From positions 62,001-126,000 of the forward strand of contig CAYYPE010000002.1 in NCBI GenBank assembly GCA_964473465.1: DNA of 64,000 nt, written 5' to 3'. The DNA comes from CALHRB01 sp964473465. GTDB lineage: Bacteria; Bacteroidota; Ignavibacteria; Kapaibacteriales; UBA2268. How positions within the stretch are numbered: the stretch's first letter is position 1; each line of letters starts with the position of its first letter. This document shows positions 1 to 8,856 of this stretch, piece after piece. The position numbers and the translations under genes are program-made. Below the pieces are notes generated by a model, which saw only the letters and a program-made list of their open reading frames with translations, was not told the DNA's origin and searched no databases.

Positions 1-1
1 T

Positions 2-2320
2 GTAAATGCTTCTTATGTTGCTCCGCCCGAAAGTATCACAAATCTTGAAGTTACTCCTTTGCAATTGCTTTTTGGAAGAAAAGGATTTGGCACAACACAG
101 AGACAGATTTCACTGGATTCAAAATATTCTGATTTTACAATAACAGGATATAAATTTTTACCAGATAATGGCGACTACACAGTAAATTTTGGATTGAAGA
201 CAATCCCATTTACACTTAAAAAAGGTGAAAAACTCGATATAACCATTGATTACGTTAAATCTCCTCCTGATGTGTCCACCGAAACAATTTTTTCGTTGGA
301 AGGCGACCCCTGCAAACCACCTGACGTTAGCCTTGTTGCCCCATGCGGAGGTGATTATCCTGCGGAATTAAACTTTGGTACAATTCCAATAATGACAACT
401 TCAGATAAAAATGACAAATGTATGTTCAAAAATACTACTGCTGTTCCTATTTCAGGTCAAATAAAAGTCGAAGGTGTCAATGAAAATGAATTCGAGATTA
501 TAAAGGGTGGGGGTAATTTCAACCTTGCTCCGGGTGCCTGTCTCGAGGTAACAGTTAGGTTCAAACCTGTAACCGCCGGAACTAAGACTGCTATTCTGTC
601 ATATTATATTCCTAACGTATGTGGACCTCATTCAACTAAATTAACCGGAAATGCAGTTCAAAATGATTTTCCGCTTCCTGTTCTTGATTGGAAAAACAGA
701 AGAATCAACACAATAAACGATTCTACTTATGTTATTGAAAATAATGGAACTATTCCTATTAAAATCACAAGTATTAAGTTACAGGATGGCTCTAATAATA
801 TTTTTAAGGCAACTTTTCCCTCAGTTCCTTTAACCATTAATCCCGGAACAAATATTAGCATACCGGTGAGTTTCACTCCCGACAAAGAGGGACCTTTAAC
901 AAATTATATTGATGTTCAGATTGAAGGTAGCACAAACACTTTTAGCGGAACTTTGACTGGTATTGGCTCTGTTCCCAAATTAGTTGCCCCGGATGTTGTT
1001 TTCAATGCAACAAAAGTTCAGGCTACTTCCAATAAAAACCTGACAATTACAAACATAAGCTCAACAATGGATCTATTTATAACTGATATTGTTATGCCAA
1101 ACAATCCTGACTTCAAATTTGATGTTGGTGCTGTTACAAAGAATATAACTGTCAGTAAAAATAACGGAACTTTTAATGTTCCTATGATATTCAATCCTCA
1201 AACAAGTGGAAACAAGAGTATAAAACTTTTGATTAAACACGACGGAGGTCCCGGTCCAGTTGCAAATTATATTGATACAATCAATGTTTCTGGTCTGGCT
1301 CTTGGTTTGAATGTTTCACCTGTGCCTTTAGATTTTGGATCTGTTCTGACATGCGAAACAAAAGAACTACCTTTAACAATTGACAATGACGCCCCGACTG
1401 AGATGACAATAAATGATATGACAATCACCGGTGACGATAAAAATTATTTTAGCATTAAGCAACCTGCTGTTTCGACAATATCTGCGAATACAAAAGGTAA
1501 TATCATCGTTATTTTCAGCCCCGATACAAAGAAAAATTATAATGCCGTGTTGTCGCTGAAAACATCATCTGGAGATCAGGATATCCCTCTAAAAGGAATA
1601 GGGAATGTGATACCACTGATTTCCAAATTTATTAGTGTGTCAAATAATGATACCGTCCCCGGTAAACCAATTGATTTTAAAATCAAAATTGACATACCCG
1701 ATTATAATAAGGCTGTTAGTAAACTTTCTGTTTATTTGAATTATAATTTAAGAACATTTTCGCTTAACAAATCAAATCAAGTCAAATCCGATATACCAAA
1801 CTGGAGCTGGACTTCAGTCGAAGTAAAACCCGGAGAATTGCGATTTGACGGTATCGGGACATCGAAACCTTCCCCGTTGACTGCTAATCTTGAATTTACG
1901 CTCGATTCATACTTATCTGATGTAATTAGCACAAATTTAATTGCTTATACAATCACTCATGATGGTGGTGACAGATGTTTAATTACCGAAAGAGACACGC
2001 TCGTTCAGGAATTCAGAACCTGCTTTACCGGTGGAAGGTCAATTCAGCTATCAAAAGCATCTTCTATATTAAGCATCAATCCAAATCCTGTTAACACAGA
2101 TAATATGAATTTATCAGTATTCATAGGTAATCGTGAGAATAATATTTTCGAAATACTTGATGTTCTGGGAAAAGTTGTCAAAGTGTTTGAATTTAATCCT
2201 GATTTAATGGGGTATCAGGAAATATCTCTGAATCTAAGGGAGATTAACTCAGGAACCTATCATATCAGGTTAAAAACTCCATATAATATTGAAAGCAGAA
2301 GTTTCGTTATAATCAAGTAA
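2..2320 (+). CDS. T9SS-secreted protein with repeated ASH/choice-of-anchor-D-like domains (5' partial)
   Basis: The reading frame is open from base 2, so the true start lies upstream of the window; the TTG at 59 is not a start. The visible 772 residues hold at least four beta-sandwich repeats of the ASH/choice-of-anchor D type, recognised by the recurring pattern of LNFGTI or LDFGSV, an asparagine-rich strand, then VTVRFKP or IPVSFTP and a short TGIGS-like linker. The last 80 or so residues form a type A sorting domain: an INPNPV start, the ILDVLGKVV strand, a SGTYHIRL strand and a terminal basic FVIIK. Such proteins cross the outer membrane through T9SS and are attached to or released from the surface. 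A hairpin terminator follows. Function beyond surface structure or adhesion is not evident. Confidence 0.85.
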   Translation, partial: VNASYVAPPESITNLEVTPLQLLFGRKGFGTTQRQISLDSKYSDFTITGYKFLPDNGDYTVNFGLKTIPFTLKKGEKLDITIDYVKSPPDVSTETIFSLEGDPCKPPDVSLVAPCGGDYPAELNFGTIPIMTTSDKNDKCMFKNTTAVPISGQIKVEGVNENEFEIIKGGGNFNLAPGACLEVTVRFKPVTAGTKTAILSYYIPNVCGPHSTKLTGNAVQNDFPLPVLDWKNRRINTINDSTYVIENNGTIPIKITSIKLQDGSNNIFKATFPSVPLTINPGTNISIPVSFTPDKEGPLTNYIDVQIEGSTNTFSGTLTGIGSVPKLVAPDVVFNATKVQATSNKNLTITNISSTMDLFITDIVMPNNPDFKFDVGAVTKNITVSKNNGTFNVPMIFNPQTSGNKSIKLLIKHDGGPGPVANYIDTINVSGLALGLNVSPVPLDFGSVLTCETKELPLTIDNDAPTEMTINDMTITGDDKNYFSIKQPAVSTISANTKGNIIVIFSPDTKKNYNAVLSLKTSSGDQDIPLKGIGNVIPLISKFISVSNNDTVPGKPIDFKIKIDIPDYNKAVSKLSVYLNYNLRTFSLNKSNQVKSDIPNWSWTSVEVKPGELRFDGIGTSKPSPLTANLEFTLDSYLSDVISTNLIAYTITHDGGDRCLITERDTLVQEFRTCFTGGRSIQLSKASSILSINPNPVNTDNMNLSVFIGNRENNIFEILDVLGKVVKVFEFNPDLMGYQEISLNLREINSGTYHIRLKTPYNIESRSFVIIK

Positions 2321-2341
2321 TTAGATGTTTTTTTAATTTTT

Positions 2342-2380
2342 GAATGCTATGCAATTTGATTGTATAGCATTCATTATTTT
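2342..2380 (+). terminator. Rho-independent-type terminator after the first T9SS gene
   Basis: GAATGCTAT (2342-2350) pairs with ATAGCATTC (2364-2372), and the stem may extend through GCAA/TTGT. A T-rich run follows. It lies 22 bp after the stop codon. Confidence 0.65.
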
Positions 2381-2444
2381 TATTCAATAATTCTATTAAT
2401 TTTTTTAAATTAAAAACGTCAATTATTAATAAATTGAGATTAAA

Positions 2445-3350
2445 ATGAGAATTAGAATTATTATCGGCATATTTTTCCTTCTTACTTCATTTTCTTTGTT
2501 TTCTCAGGAAATTGAGGCAAATGTTATTGTAAATATGGAACAGCTCGAATTTGAAGCCAGAAACAACGTTGCGAATTTCGACAGAGATTTGATGAGCTAT
2601 ATAAACAATCAGTCATTCACTGGCGAAAAATGGGAAGGACCCAAAATTCCTGTTGAAATAAATATATATTTATCTGGCGGGCGAAACGGCAGGTATTCTG
2701 CAAGAATGTTTCTGATATCCAAGAGGTTCCTCGATGGACCTGAGGAAAATTCAGGACAGTCAATTGCTCTAAGAATGATTGAAGATAACTGGTCGTTTGA
2801 ATATGGGCTCGGAGCATTTCTATCCTTTAATATGCTAAGGTTCGATCGCATTTCGAGCATGATAGATTACTATATGTTTTTGGTAATTGGAATGGATAAG
2901 GACACTTATGGAGAGTTAGACGGGTCAAAGGAATACGACAAAGCAAAAAGCATTTTCCAGCTGGGTGCTTCGAACGAAATTCCCGGTTTTAAAACTTTTT
3001 CCCAGCCCGGAGAATTTACAAAATACAATCTCGTGACTGAACTAACAGACATGAGATATGAAGATTTCAGAAAATTAATCTTTGCTTATTATGTAGATGG
3101 CCTTGATAGAATGGCATTTAACAAGGAAAAAGCCACTGAAGCATTAGCTGGCATTATCGCTGATATGGCAGCTTTCAAACAAAACAAGCTAACCGGTCCA
3201 AGTGTGTTGCTTCAGTTGTTTTTTGATTCCAAGGCACAGGAATTAGCTTCCATATTTAAAGGATATCAAGATAAAAAAGTGTTTAATGATCTTATTTATT
3301 TAGATCCATCAAACACCATGCTATATAATGAAGCAAGAGATTCAAGATAG
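2445..3350 (+). CDS. DUF4835 family exported protein (PorD-like T9SS accessory protein)
   Basis: 301 residues with a clear Sec signal peptide (MRIRIIIG, a hydrophobic core, then LFSQ at about residue 21). The mature start EIEANVIVNMEQL, the early FDRDLMSYINNQSFTGEKW segment and the GPKIPVEINIYL strand match the DUF4835 family, typical of Bacteroidota; as I recall, family members are annotated as the T9SS protein PorD. The length is normal for the family. It probably acts in the periplasm or at the inner face of the outer membrane. It sits between two T9SS cargo genes, which agrees with a T9SS role, but it is separated from the upstream gene by a terminator and so has its own promoter. The T9SS assignment rests on recalled annotation, not on a motif with known chemistry. 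Confidence 0.75.
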   Translation: MRIRIIIGIFFLLTSFSLFSQEIEANVIVNMEQLEFEARNNVANFDRDLMSYINNQSFTGEKWEGPKIPVEINIYLSGGRNGRYSARMFLISKRFLDGPEENSGQSIALRMIEDNWSFEYGLGAFLSFNMLRFDRISSMIDYYMFLVIGMDKDTYGELDGSKEYDKAKSIFQLGASNEIPGFKTFSQPGEFTKYNLVTELTDMRYEDFRKLIFAYYVDGLDRMAFNKEKATEALAGIIADMAAFKQNKLTGPSVLLQLFFDSKAQELASIFKGYQDKKVFNDLIYLDPSNTMLYNEARDSR

Positions 3351-3381
3351 TTATGTATAAATATTTTTTCAAGGAAAAAAG

Positions 3382-6315
3382 ATGACAAAGAAATTACTTT
3401 TTTTTATTATTGTGATAAATGTCTTTCTCACAATAAACCTATTTTCGCAGATAGACGGCAGGAAGTTACCTCCCAGTCTTGATGTTGAACAATATGGTAA
3501 GCCTCAAATAATGAGGATGAAAGATTACTACAAAGCTGGCAAGCTTCCCCCGGAAGCTTTCATCGAGCAAAAACTGCCCGATAATTTAATGTCTCCCACG
3601 GGGGTTAATTTAATCAATATGTCGGGAAATTCAGGCCATCAGTCAGAGACATGGGTCTCAATTAATCCAATGAATCCACTTCAAATTGTTGGTTCTTCAA
3701 ACGATTACCGATATAATGACATATCTTCCGGTTATCGTATGGCTGCTTACTATACTACAGATGGAGGAAATACATGGAAAACATCTACCACACCAAGAAA
3801 CATGGATCTTTGGATTAAAAGACCAGCTCAGGGAGGTATGACAAACTTCGATCCGGGTCTTGCTTTTGACACAAAAGGAAATATGTTTTATTCTTTCGGC
3901 TTCGCCCAAGTTCCAGATGATGATCTGGAAGGCGACAATGGAGTTTTTGTCTGTCGTTCATCTGATGGCGGCAAAACATGGCAAGAAGCTATCCCGGTAG
4001 CATTGGAAACAAACGGAACCGTATCGCAACCCTTTCACGACAGATACATGATAGCCTGTGATGTTCAGGAGAATTCTCCATACAAGAACACTCTTTACGT
4101 AACATGGAAAAGATTCAGAGTTAACGCAGGCATTTGCTTTTCATCTTCAAAAGATGAAGGAGAAAATTGGTCAACAATAACACTAATTCCCGGAGGAACT
4201 GATAACACACAATCCCCTACTCCTGTTGTCGGACCCGATGGTGAGCTTTATGTTGCATGGCAGTCCCGTGGAAATAATAACACAACTAATGCTATGGTTC
4301 AAAAATCGACAGATGGGGGCAAAAGATGGCTGCCTGCTCCTGTTTTGGCACAAACCGTAAGAAACCATGGTATTGTCAATTCTGAAAGCGGCAGAAATGT
4401 TCTTCCCGATAAGCAAAACATCCGTATTTCATCCTATCCAGCTATTTCAGTTGATTGCTCGAATGGACCCAGAAGAGGATGGGTTTATATAGTTCAATCC
4501 GGTAAGGGTAGCGATGGAAATAATGGTATTTTCTACACCTATTCGACTGATGGTGGTAATAAATGGTCTGATCAGATAAGAATTGATGATAACTCACTTG
4601 GTAATGATGTCTTTTTCCCTGCAATTTCAGTAGATCCAAAAACTGGTTTAATAGCTGTGCTATACTATAGCTCTCAAAACGACCCTCAAAACAAAGGCGT
4701 TGATGCTTACCTTGCAATTTCATTTGATGGATTAAATTTCAAAAATATTAGAATAACCCCACAAACTTGGTATATCAATGATCCATCGGATGTTTCATAT
4801 CAGGGAAAGGGTAACTATTACTGGGGCGATTATTCATCTGTTGTTGCTTATAATGGTAAGGTATATCCCTGTTTCTGGATGCCATCAAATCCACAAGGGA
4901 ACTTCTGGACAAATTTTCTTTACACTGCTATAATGTCCACAGCACCAAATCCACCTACTAACCTGCAAGCCGAAATTCCATCTCAGAATTCAATTGTTTT
5001 AAAGTGGGTTGATCCCCAAAAGAACGGTCTTGGAGGAGATCTTGGCAATTTTAAAATTCTTGTTTATAGGGATAATAATAAAATTGGCGAGGTGGATAAA
5101 GGAGTTCAAACCTATACTGATAATAATATTGAAGATGGCAAAATTTATAATTATTCACTAAAAACTAAATCTGAAGATAATTCTGAAAGCGAGTTCGTTT
5201 ATATTTCTCTTACTGCCGGAGGTGCTCTCGAACCAAAAGCCCCAACAGATTTATCACCTTATCCTGTTGCTAACGGGGTCAGACTGCGTTGGAAAAATCC
5301 GACTGAGCATATTGACAATTCGTTTTTCCATGACTTTGAAAGAATTGAAATTTATAATGAGGATAAGTTAGTAGTTCAAATTAATAAGCCAAACATACAG
5401 GCTGGAGAATTTTCAGAAGCTGTAATTGAGTTGCCAACAGAAAAATTCTATAAGTTAAAGATTTTAGCTGTTGGTAAAAGAGGAACTATTGAAACAAAGA
5501 GTAAGTATTCAGAAGAAATCCTTGCATACGCAGGCTCTCCTTTGACCACACTCAGTGAAAGTTTCGACAATGCCCAATTAATTCCGAATTACTTAGAATC
5601 AACCGGTGAGCAAAAATGGGGCAAAACAAGTGAAGTTTCTTATACTCCTGATTTCTCTTTCACTGATTCACCAAACGAGAACTATGGAAACAGAATAGAC
5701 AATCAGGTTATATTTGCTCCTGTTATTGTTCAACCAATGAATACAACTTTAAGTTTCAAACACATCTGTATAATTGACTCAACCGGAGATTATGGCGTCT
5801 TGAGTGTTTCAAAAGATTTAAAGAATTGGGAAGATTTACTATGGTTCGACAATCGCCGTTCAAAAGATTTTGTTGATGATCCGAAGACTGCCAAATGGTT
5901 TTCCGAAGGCAGAAGCCTTGAAAAATATGAAGGTGATATAATTTATATATCTTTCAGACTGGTTTCCAATCCTTTAAGAAATAAAGCCGGCTGGTTTATT
6001 GATGACCTTGCAGTTAATAATGACCCGCTCACTGTTGAACATTTTAATGATTTACTCAATGCTATATTTGTGTCAACTTCACCTAATCCAACGGTTGGAA
6101 AAATCAAGCTAAATGTATCTTTGCCGTTGCCGTCAAACATAGAAATTTCATTACTTGACATTTTAGGCAACAAGGTTTCTACCAATGAAAATAAATATTA
6201 TCAGGCGGGACAGCATGACATTGAAATGGATTTATCACATTTGCTCTCGGGTATTTACTTCTGCAATATAAAAACAAACATTGGAATTAAAACAATAAAA
6301 ATCATCAAAAATTAA
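3382..6315 (+). CDS. T9SS-secreted sialidase-like (BNR/Asp-box) protein with FnIII domains
   Basis: 977 residues. A Sec signal peptide (to about residue 23, LFSQ) precedes a propeller with five Asp-box/BNR motifs: TTDGGNTW, SSDGGKTW, SKDEGENW, STDGGKRW and STDGGNKW (residues about 125-395). Two fibronectin type III-like domains follow (PPTNLQAEIP at about 520, APTDLSPYP at about 620), then a jelly-roll-like domain (SFDNAQLIPN, about 725-885), and a type A sorting domain (TSPNPTVGKIKL to the end). Asp-box proteins include sialidases, but many are structural or bind glycans; I do not see the arginine triad of a true sialidase, so enzymatic activity is unproven. An AAGGAA ribosome site lies just upstream. 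The gene starts 31 bp after the DUF4835 gene and may be cotranscribed with it. A strong terminator follows. Confidence 0.85.
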   Translation: MTKKLLFFIIVINVFLTINLFSQIDGRKLPPSLDVEQYGKPQIMRMKDYYKAGKLPPEAFIEQKLPDNLMSPTGVNLINMSGNSGHQSETWVSINPMNPLQIVGSSNDYRYNDISSGYRMAAYYTTDGGNTWKTSTTPRNMDLWIKRPAQGGMTNFDPGLAFDTKGNMFYSFGFAQVPDDDLEGDNGVFVCRSSDGGKTWQEAIPVALETNGTVSQPFHDRYMIACDVQENSPYKNTLYVTWKRFRVNAGICFSSSKDEGENWSTITLIPGGTDNTQSPTPVVGPDGELYVAWQSRGNNNTTNAMVQKSTDGGKRWLPAPVLAQTVRNHGIVNSESGRNVLPDKQNIRISSYPAISVDCSNGPRRGWVYIVQSGKGSDGNNGIFYTYSTDGGNKWSDQIRIDDNSLGNDVFFPAISVDPKTGLIAVLYYSSQNDPQNKGVDAYLAISFDGLNFKNIRITPQTWYINDPSDVSYQGKGNYYWGDYSSVVAYNGKVYPCFWMPSNPQGNFWTNFLYTAIMSTAPNPPTNLQAEIPSQNSIVLKWVDPQKNGLGGDLGNFKILVYRDNNKIGEVDKGVQTYTDNNIEDGKIYNYSLKTKSEDNSESEFVYISLTAGGALEPKAPTDLSPYPVANGVRLRWKNPTEHIDNSFFHDFERIEIYNEDKLVVQINKPNIQAGEFSEAVIELPTEKFYKLKILAVGKRGTIETKSKYSEEILAYAGSPLTTLSESFDNAQLIPNYLESTGEQKWGKTSEVSYTPDFSFTDSPNENYGNRIDNQVIFAPVIVQPMNTTLSFKHICIIDSTGDYGVLSVSKDLKNWEDLLWFDNRRSKDFVDDPKTAKWFSEGRSLEKYEGDIIYISFRLVSNPLRNKAGWFIDDLAVNNDPLTVEHFNDLLNAIFVSTSPNPTVGKIKLNVSLPLPSNIEISLLDILGNKVSTNENKYYQAGQHDIEMDLSHLLSGIYFCNIKTNIGIKTIKIIKN

Positions 6316-6341
6316 ACTGCTTTAAAACCTTAATATAAAGG

Positions 6342-6381
6342 ACAGGCTGCCTTTGAACAAAAGACAGCCTGTTTGTTTTTT
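6342..6381 (+). terminator. Terminator after the Asp-box protein gene
   Basis: ACAGGCTGCCT (6342-6352) pairs with AGACAGCCTGT (6362-6372) with one mismatch, followed by TTGTTTTTTT. Confidence 0.75.
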
Positions 6382-6461
6382 TAATTTAGAGCACAAAAAG
6401 GTTGAGTTTTTCCTCGAAAAAACAATGAACTATTTAGCTTAGAAAAGCAAAATAAACTTAC

Positions 6462-6716
6462 TTATTCTTCTAAACCAAACGGCTCAATTTTAGGGTTTGA
6501 ATAAGGACCGTTATAGTTACTATCTTTTCTTAATTTGTCCAATACGGCTTCATCAATTTGATAAGAAAAAATTTTGTTTTCAAGATCAACATTGACAATA
6601 CCAAATTCTTTATCCAAACTATCAACAGAAACACCAAGATGAGCAGCCAAGGTATCCAAATTTAGTTCCTCGTCCTTATTCCATTGAATTGTCATCAATA
6701 AATAGTGCTTATCCAT
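6462..6716 (-). CDS. Small protein resembling a subtilisin propeptide (I9-like), probable cognate inhibitor or chaperone of the adjacent protease
   Basis: 84 residues from the ATG at 6716; a TTG three codons upstream is possible but less likely. No signal peptide or membrane segment. The predicted order is strand (KHYLLMTIQW), helix (LNLDTLAAHLGV), strand-turn-strand (FGIVNVDLENKIFSYQI), helix (EAVLDKLRKD), strand (GPYSNPKIEPF), which is the beta-alpha-beta-beta-alpha-beta fold of I9 propeptides. Residues 46-80 can be aligned with residues 82-122 of the neighbouring protease prodomain: both have EN, then a strand, [IV]DE, a helix, and [GP]xYSxxxxIEP. It lies 89 bp downstream of the protease on the same strand and may share its transcript. 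Free-standing propeptide-like inhibitors are known in the I9 family; the role here is inferred. A RiPP-type precursor peptide is a less likely alternative. Confidence 0.55.
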   Translation of the reverse strand: MDKHYLLMTIQWNKDEELNLDTLAAHLGVSVDSLDKEFGIVNVDLENKIFSYQIDEAVLDKLRKDSNYNGPYSNPKIEPFGLEE

Positions 6717-6805
6717 GTTTTTCAATAAATGATATTTTTGAAACAGGAGTAAAGTCCGGTTTGTTATGATAAAACATTCCGAACTTTACTTAAAATTATA
6801 CACGA

Positions 6806-8494
6806 TTATTTACTACCACAATTGCAATCTTTTTCTTCAGGATTTTCAGAGAGTTCGGCATCAGCAACATCAAAATCAGGGCTGCCGCCCAAGACCATTT
6901 CCAACATATCTAAAAGGTATTCAAAATTAGGTTCGCTAACATCATAATTCATTTCGCTCTCGAATGTTTCAAGAGGAATATCTTTTGGGATAATAAAATC
7001 ATCTCTGTTAATTCCTTTGCAAATAATAGGATATTTTTTGCAAATGTCATCGAATTTTAATTTATCTTTCTTCATCAGTTCGCAAATTTTTGGGTATTTC
7101 TGGCAAATTGAAATTAGAACCGGGAAAAGCTTCTTAATTATTTTGCATCCATCAACAACACCATAGCCATAGTAATAGTCCCAACCTGTTGCCCCTAAAT
7201 CTTTGGCTGTGCTTGTTACTAAATTCTTGATTGAAGCAGGTGAAGTAATAGCAGAACCGGGATTAAAAGGACGTCTTGTTCTAATTGCAGCATAAACCCC
7301 GGCAACTACAGGACAGGCAGCAGAAGTTCCGCCGTCAGAAGAATAAACACCACTTCCAGAAAAATGTGTATAACCTGTTATATCAGGTTTTTTGTCAGTT
7401 AAACAACCCGGTCCTTTATTCGAATAACCAACTCTATCAAAATTTGTTGCCACACCAGCAACCGTCGTAACATATGGAGATGAATTAGCACCATAAATAC
7501 CGCCATTTGTAACACCTTTGCAACGACTATCGGGACATTCAGGCCCACAGTTACCAGCAGCAAACAAAATATCAGCACCTAATTGAGAAAGTTTTTTAAC
7601 TATTAAATTAAAAGGATGATTAGGATTGTGACTGAAATTTCCGGGATGTCCAACAGGAAAATCCCAGCTGGGATGAAACATTCCCCAGCTATTATTTACC
7701 ACCAATGAAGGATTTTCTCCCGGCCTTTTTACTCTTGTGAAAAATTTGATTAAATGGTCATAGGCTTTAATTGCGTCAGACAAAAAGCCTGACATGATTG
7801 TTGGACCAGATACTTGAGTAGTCAATAAAGCAATATCCAACAAAGTGCATTGAGGGGCTGCGATGCAAACATCGTAAGCGCACATGGTTCCATGTCCGAC
7901 GGGAGCATTGCCGGGAGTAACAGAAGATGAAGAAGGTTTCCAGCTCCATGCTGCATTAAATCCCGGATTTTTTCCTTTTGAATTAAGATAGCTCATGTTG
8001 ATACCTGTATCAACAATAGCAACATAAACACCCTGTCCTGTCATACCTTTTGCTTTCATACCCGGAACACATAGCAAATTTTCAACAGTTGTTGAATTTC
8101 CAACAGGTGCACTGCCCGGACATACCAGTTGAGGTTCGATAGAAACGTCAGAATAAATGCCTACAACATCACTATTAGCTGCCATTTCTGCTTCGAATGA
8201 TTCCAAATTTTCTTCATCTACCTCACCTCGCAATATATATGTATTATTTTCTACCTGTGGATCAATTGTAAATTCACCGCTCGATTCGTATCTTGCAGTA
8301 GATAAGAAATCGGGATTCATACTTACAAGATTTGGATTTTCCGCAACTCCGAACTCAGTATCAACAGTAAAAAAACTGCTTTCAAAAACTGATTTCATTG
8401 AAAATGCACTTTGATCTGTCATACTTAATTCATGACTTGCTTGTTCAAGTGTAGCAGAATGCTTTAATTCTACTATAAGTTTAATTTTTTTCAT
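6806..8494 (-). CDS. S8 (subtilisin-like) serine peptidase without signal peptide
   Basis: 562 residues. The catalytic triad is Asp162 (VAIVDTG), His201 (VGHGTM) and Ser391 (GGTSAACP), with the oxyanion Asn315 (AAGNCGP). Residues 1-122 form an I9-like prodomain that begins directly at MKKIKLIVEL, so there is no Sec signal; there is also no T9SS tail. The protein may therefore act in the cytoplasm or leave by an unrecognised route. Autoprocessing is likely near residues 121-126 (IEPQLVCPG). The C-terminal extension (about 460-562) holds a duplicated CxKYPxIC segment near residues 470-510, an acidic stretch and a final DCNCGSK. Cysteines are numerous for a cytoplasmic protein. AGGAAAG precedes the start. 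It lies upstream of the small propeptide-like gene. Confidence 0.9.
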   Translation of the reverse strand: MKKIKLIVELKHSATLEQASHELSMTDQSAFSMKSVFESSFFTVDTEFGVAENPNLVSMNPDFLSTARYESSGEFTIDPQVENNTYILRGEVDEENLESFEAEMAANSDVVGIYSDVSIEPQLVCPGSAPVGNSTTVENLLCVPGMKAKGMTGQGVYVAIVDTGINMSYLNSKGKNPGFNAAWSWKPSSSSVTPGNAPVGHGTMCAYDVCIAAPQCTLLDIALLTTQVSGPTIMSGFLSDAIKAYDHLIKFFTRVKRPGENPSLVVNNSWGMFHPSWDFPVGHPGNFSHNPNHPFNLIVKKLSQLGADILFAAGNCGPECPDSRCKGVTNGGIYGANSSPYVTTVAGVATNFDRVGYSNKGPGCLTDKKPDITGYTHFSGSGVYSSDGGTSAACPVVAGVYAAIRTRRPFNPGSAITSPASIKNLVTSTAKDLGATGWDYYYGYGVVDGCKIIKKLFPVLISICQKYPKICELMKKDKLKFDDICKKYPIICKGINRDDFIIPKDIPLETFESEMNYDVSEPNFEYLLDMLEMVLGGSPDFDVADAELSENPEEKDCNCGSK

Positions 8495-8856
8495 AACTTT
8501 CCTGGATTTAATTATGCCTACTCTTTACAGTTTTCAGCAAACCTGTTGCTTACTTTTTTATTTGGTGTCGTTTTTCAGCAAGTTCGACTTTGGGCAGGTT
8601 ATCCCCTTGAATACCTTCGATACTCCTTTGAAGTTGATAATCATATTGAAAATGATAGAAATGAAATTCGAATTAATTACAGGTTTAAAATACAACTAAA
8701 TCATTAAAATTTTATTTAAGTTTAGGTTAATGTTCAGTCTAATATGTATTAATTAATGATTTAGATAGTATTAATACAATGAAAAGAAATTTGATTACTT
8801 TGCAGGAAAAAATTATCCTGAAAATTATATAATAACATAACCTGTCAATCTTTTAT
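8495..8856. other. Intergenic region upstream of the protease gene
   Basis: 362 bp between the protease start and the end of the EEP-family gene. It should contain the protease promoter. The 61-codon plus-strand frame inside it has no ribosome site or family resemblance. I see no repeat or RNA structure worth naming. Confidence 0.4.

Noticed and set aside
59..61. TTG at 59 as the start of the first gene
   Set aside because: The frame continues open to base 2 with beta-domain-like sequence, so the gene is cut by the window edge.
2609..2860. Minus-strand frames opposite the DUF4835 gene
   Set aside because: Fully inside a well-supported gene on the other strand; composition is that of antisense.
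8514..8699. 61-codon plus-strand frame upstream of the protease
   Set aside because: No ribosome site, no family resemblance, and it lies in the protease promoter region.
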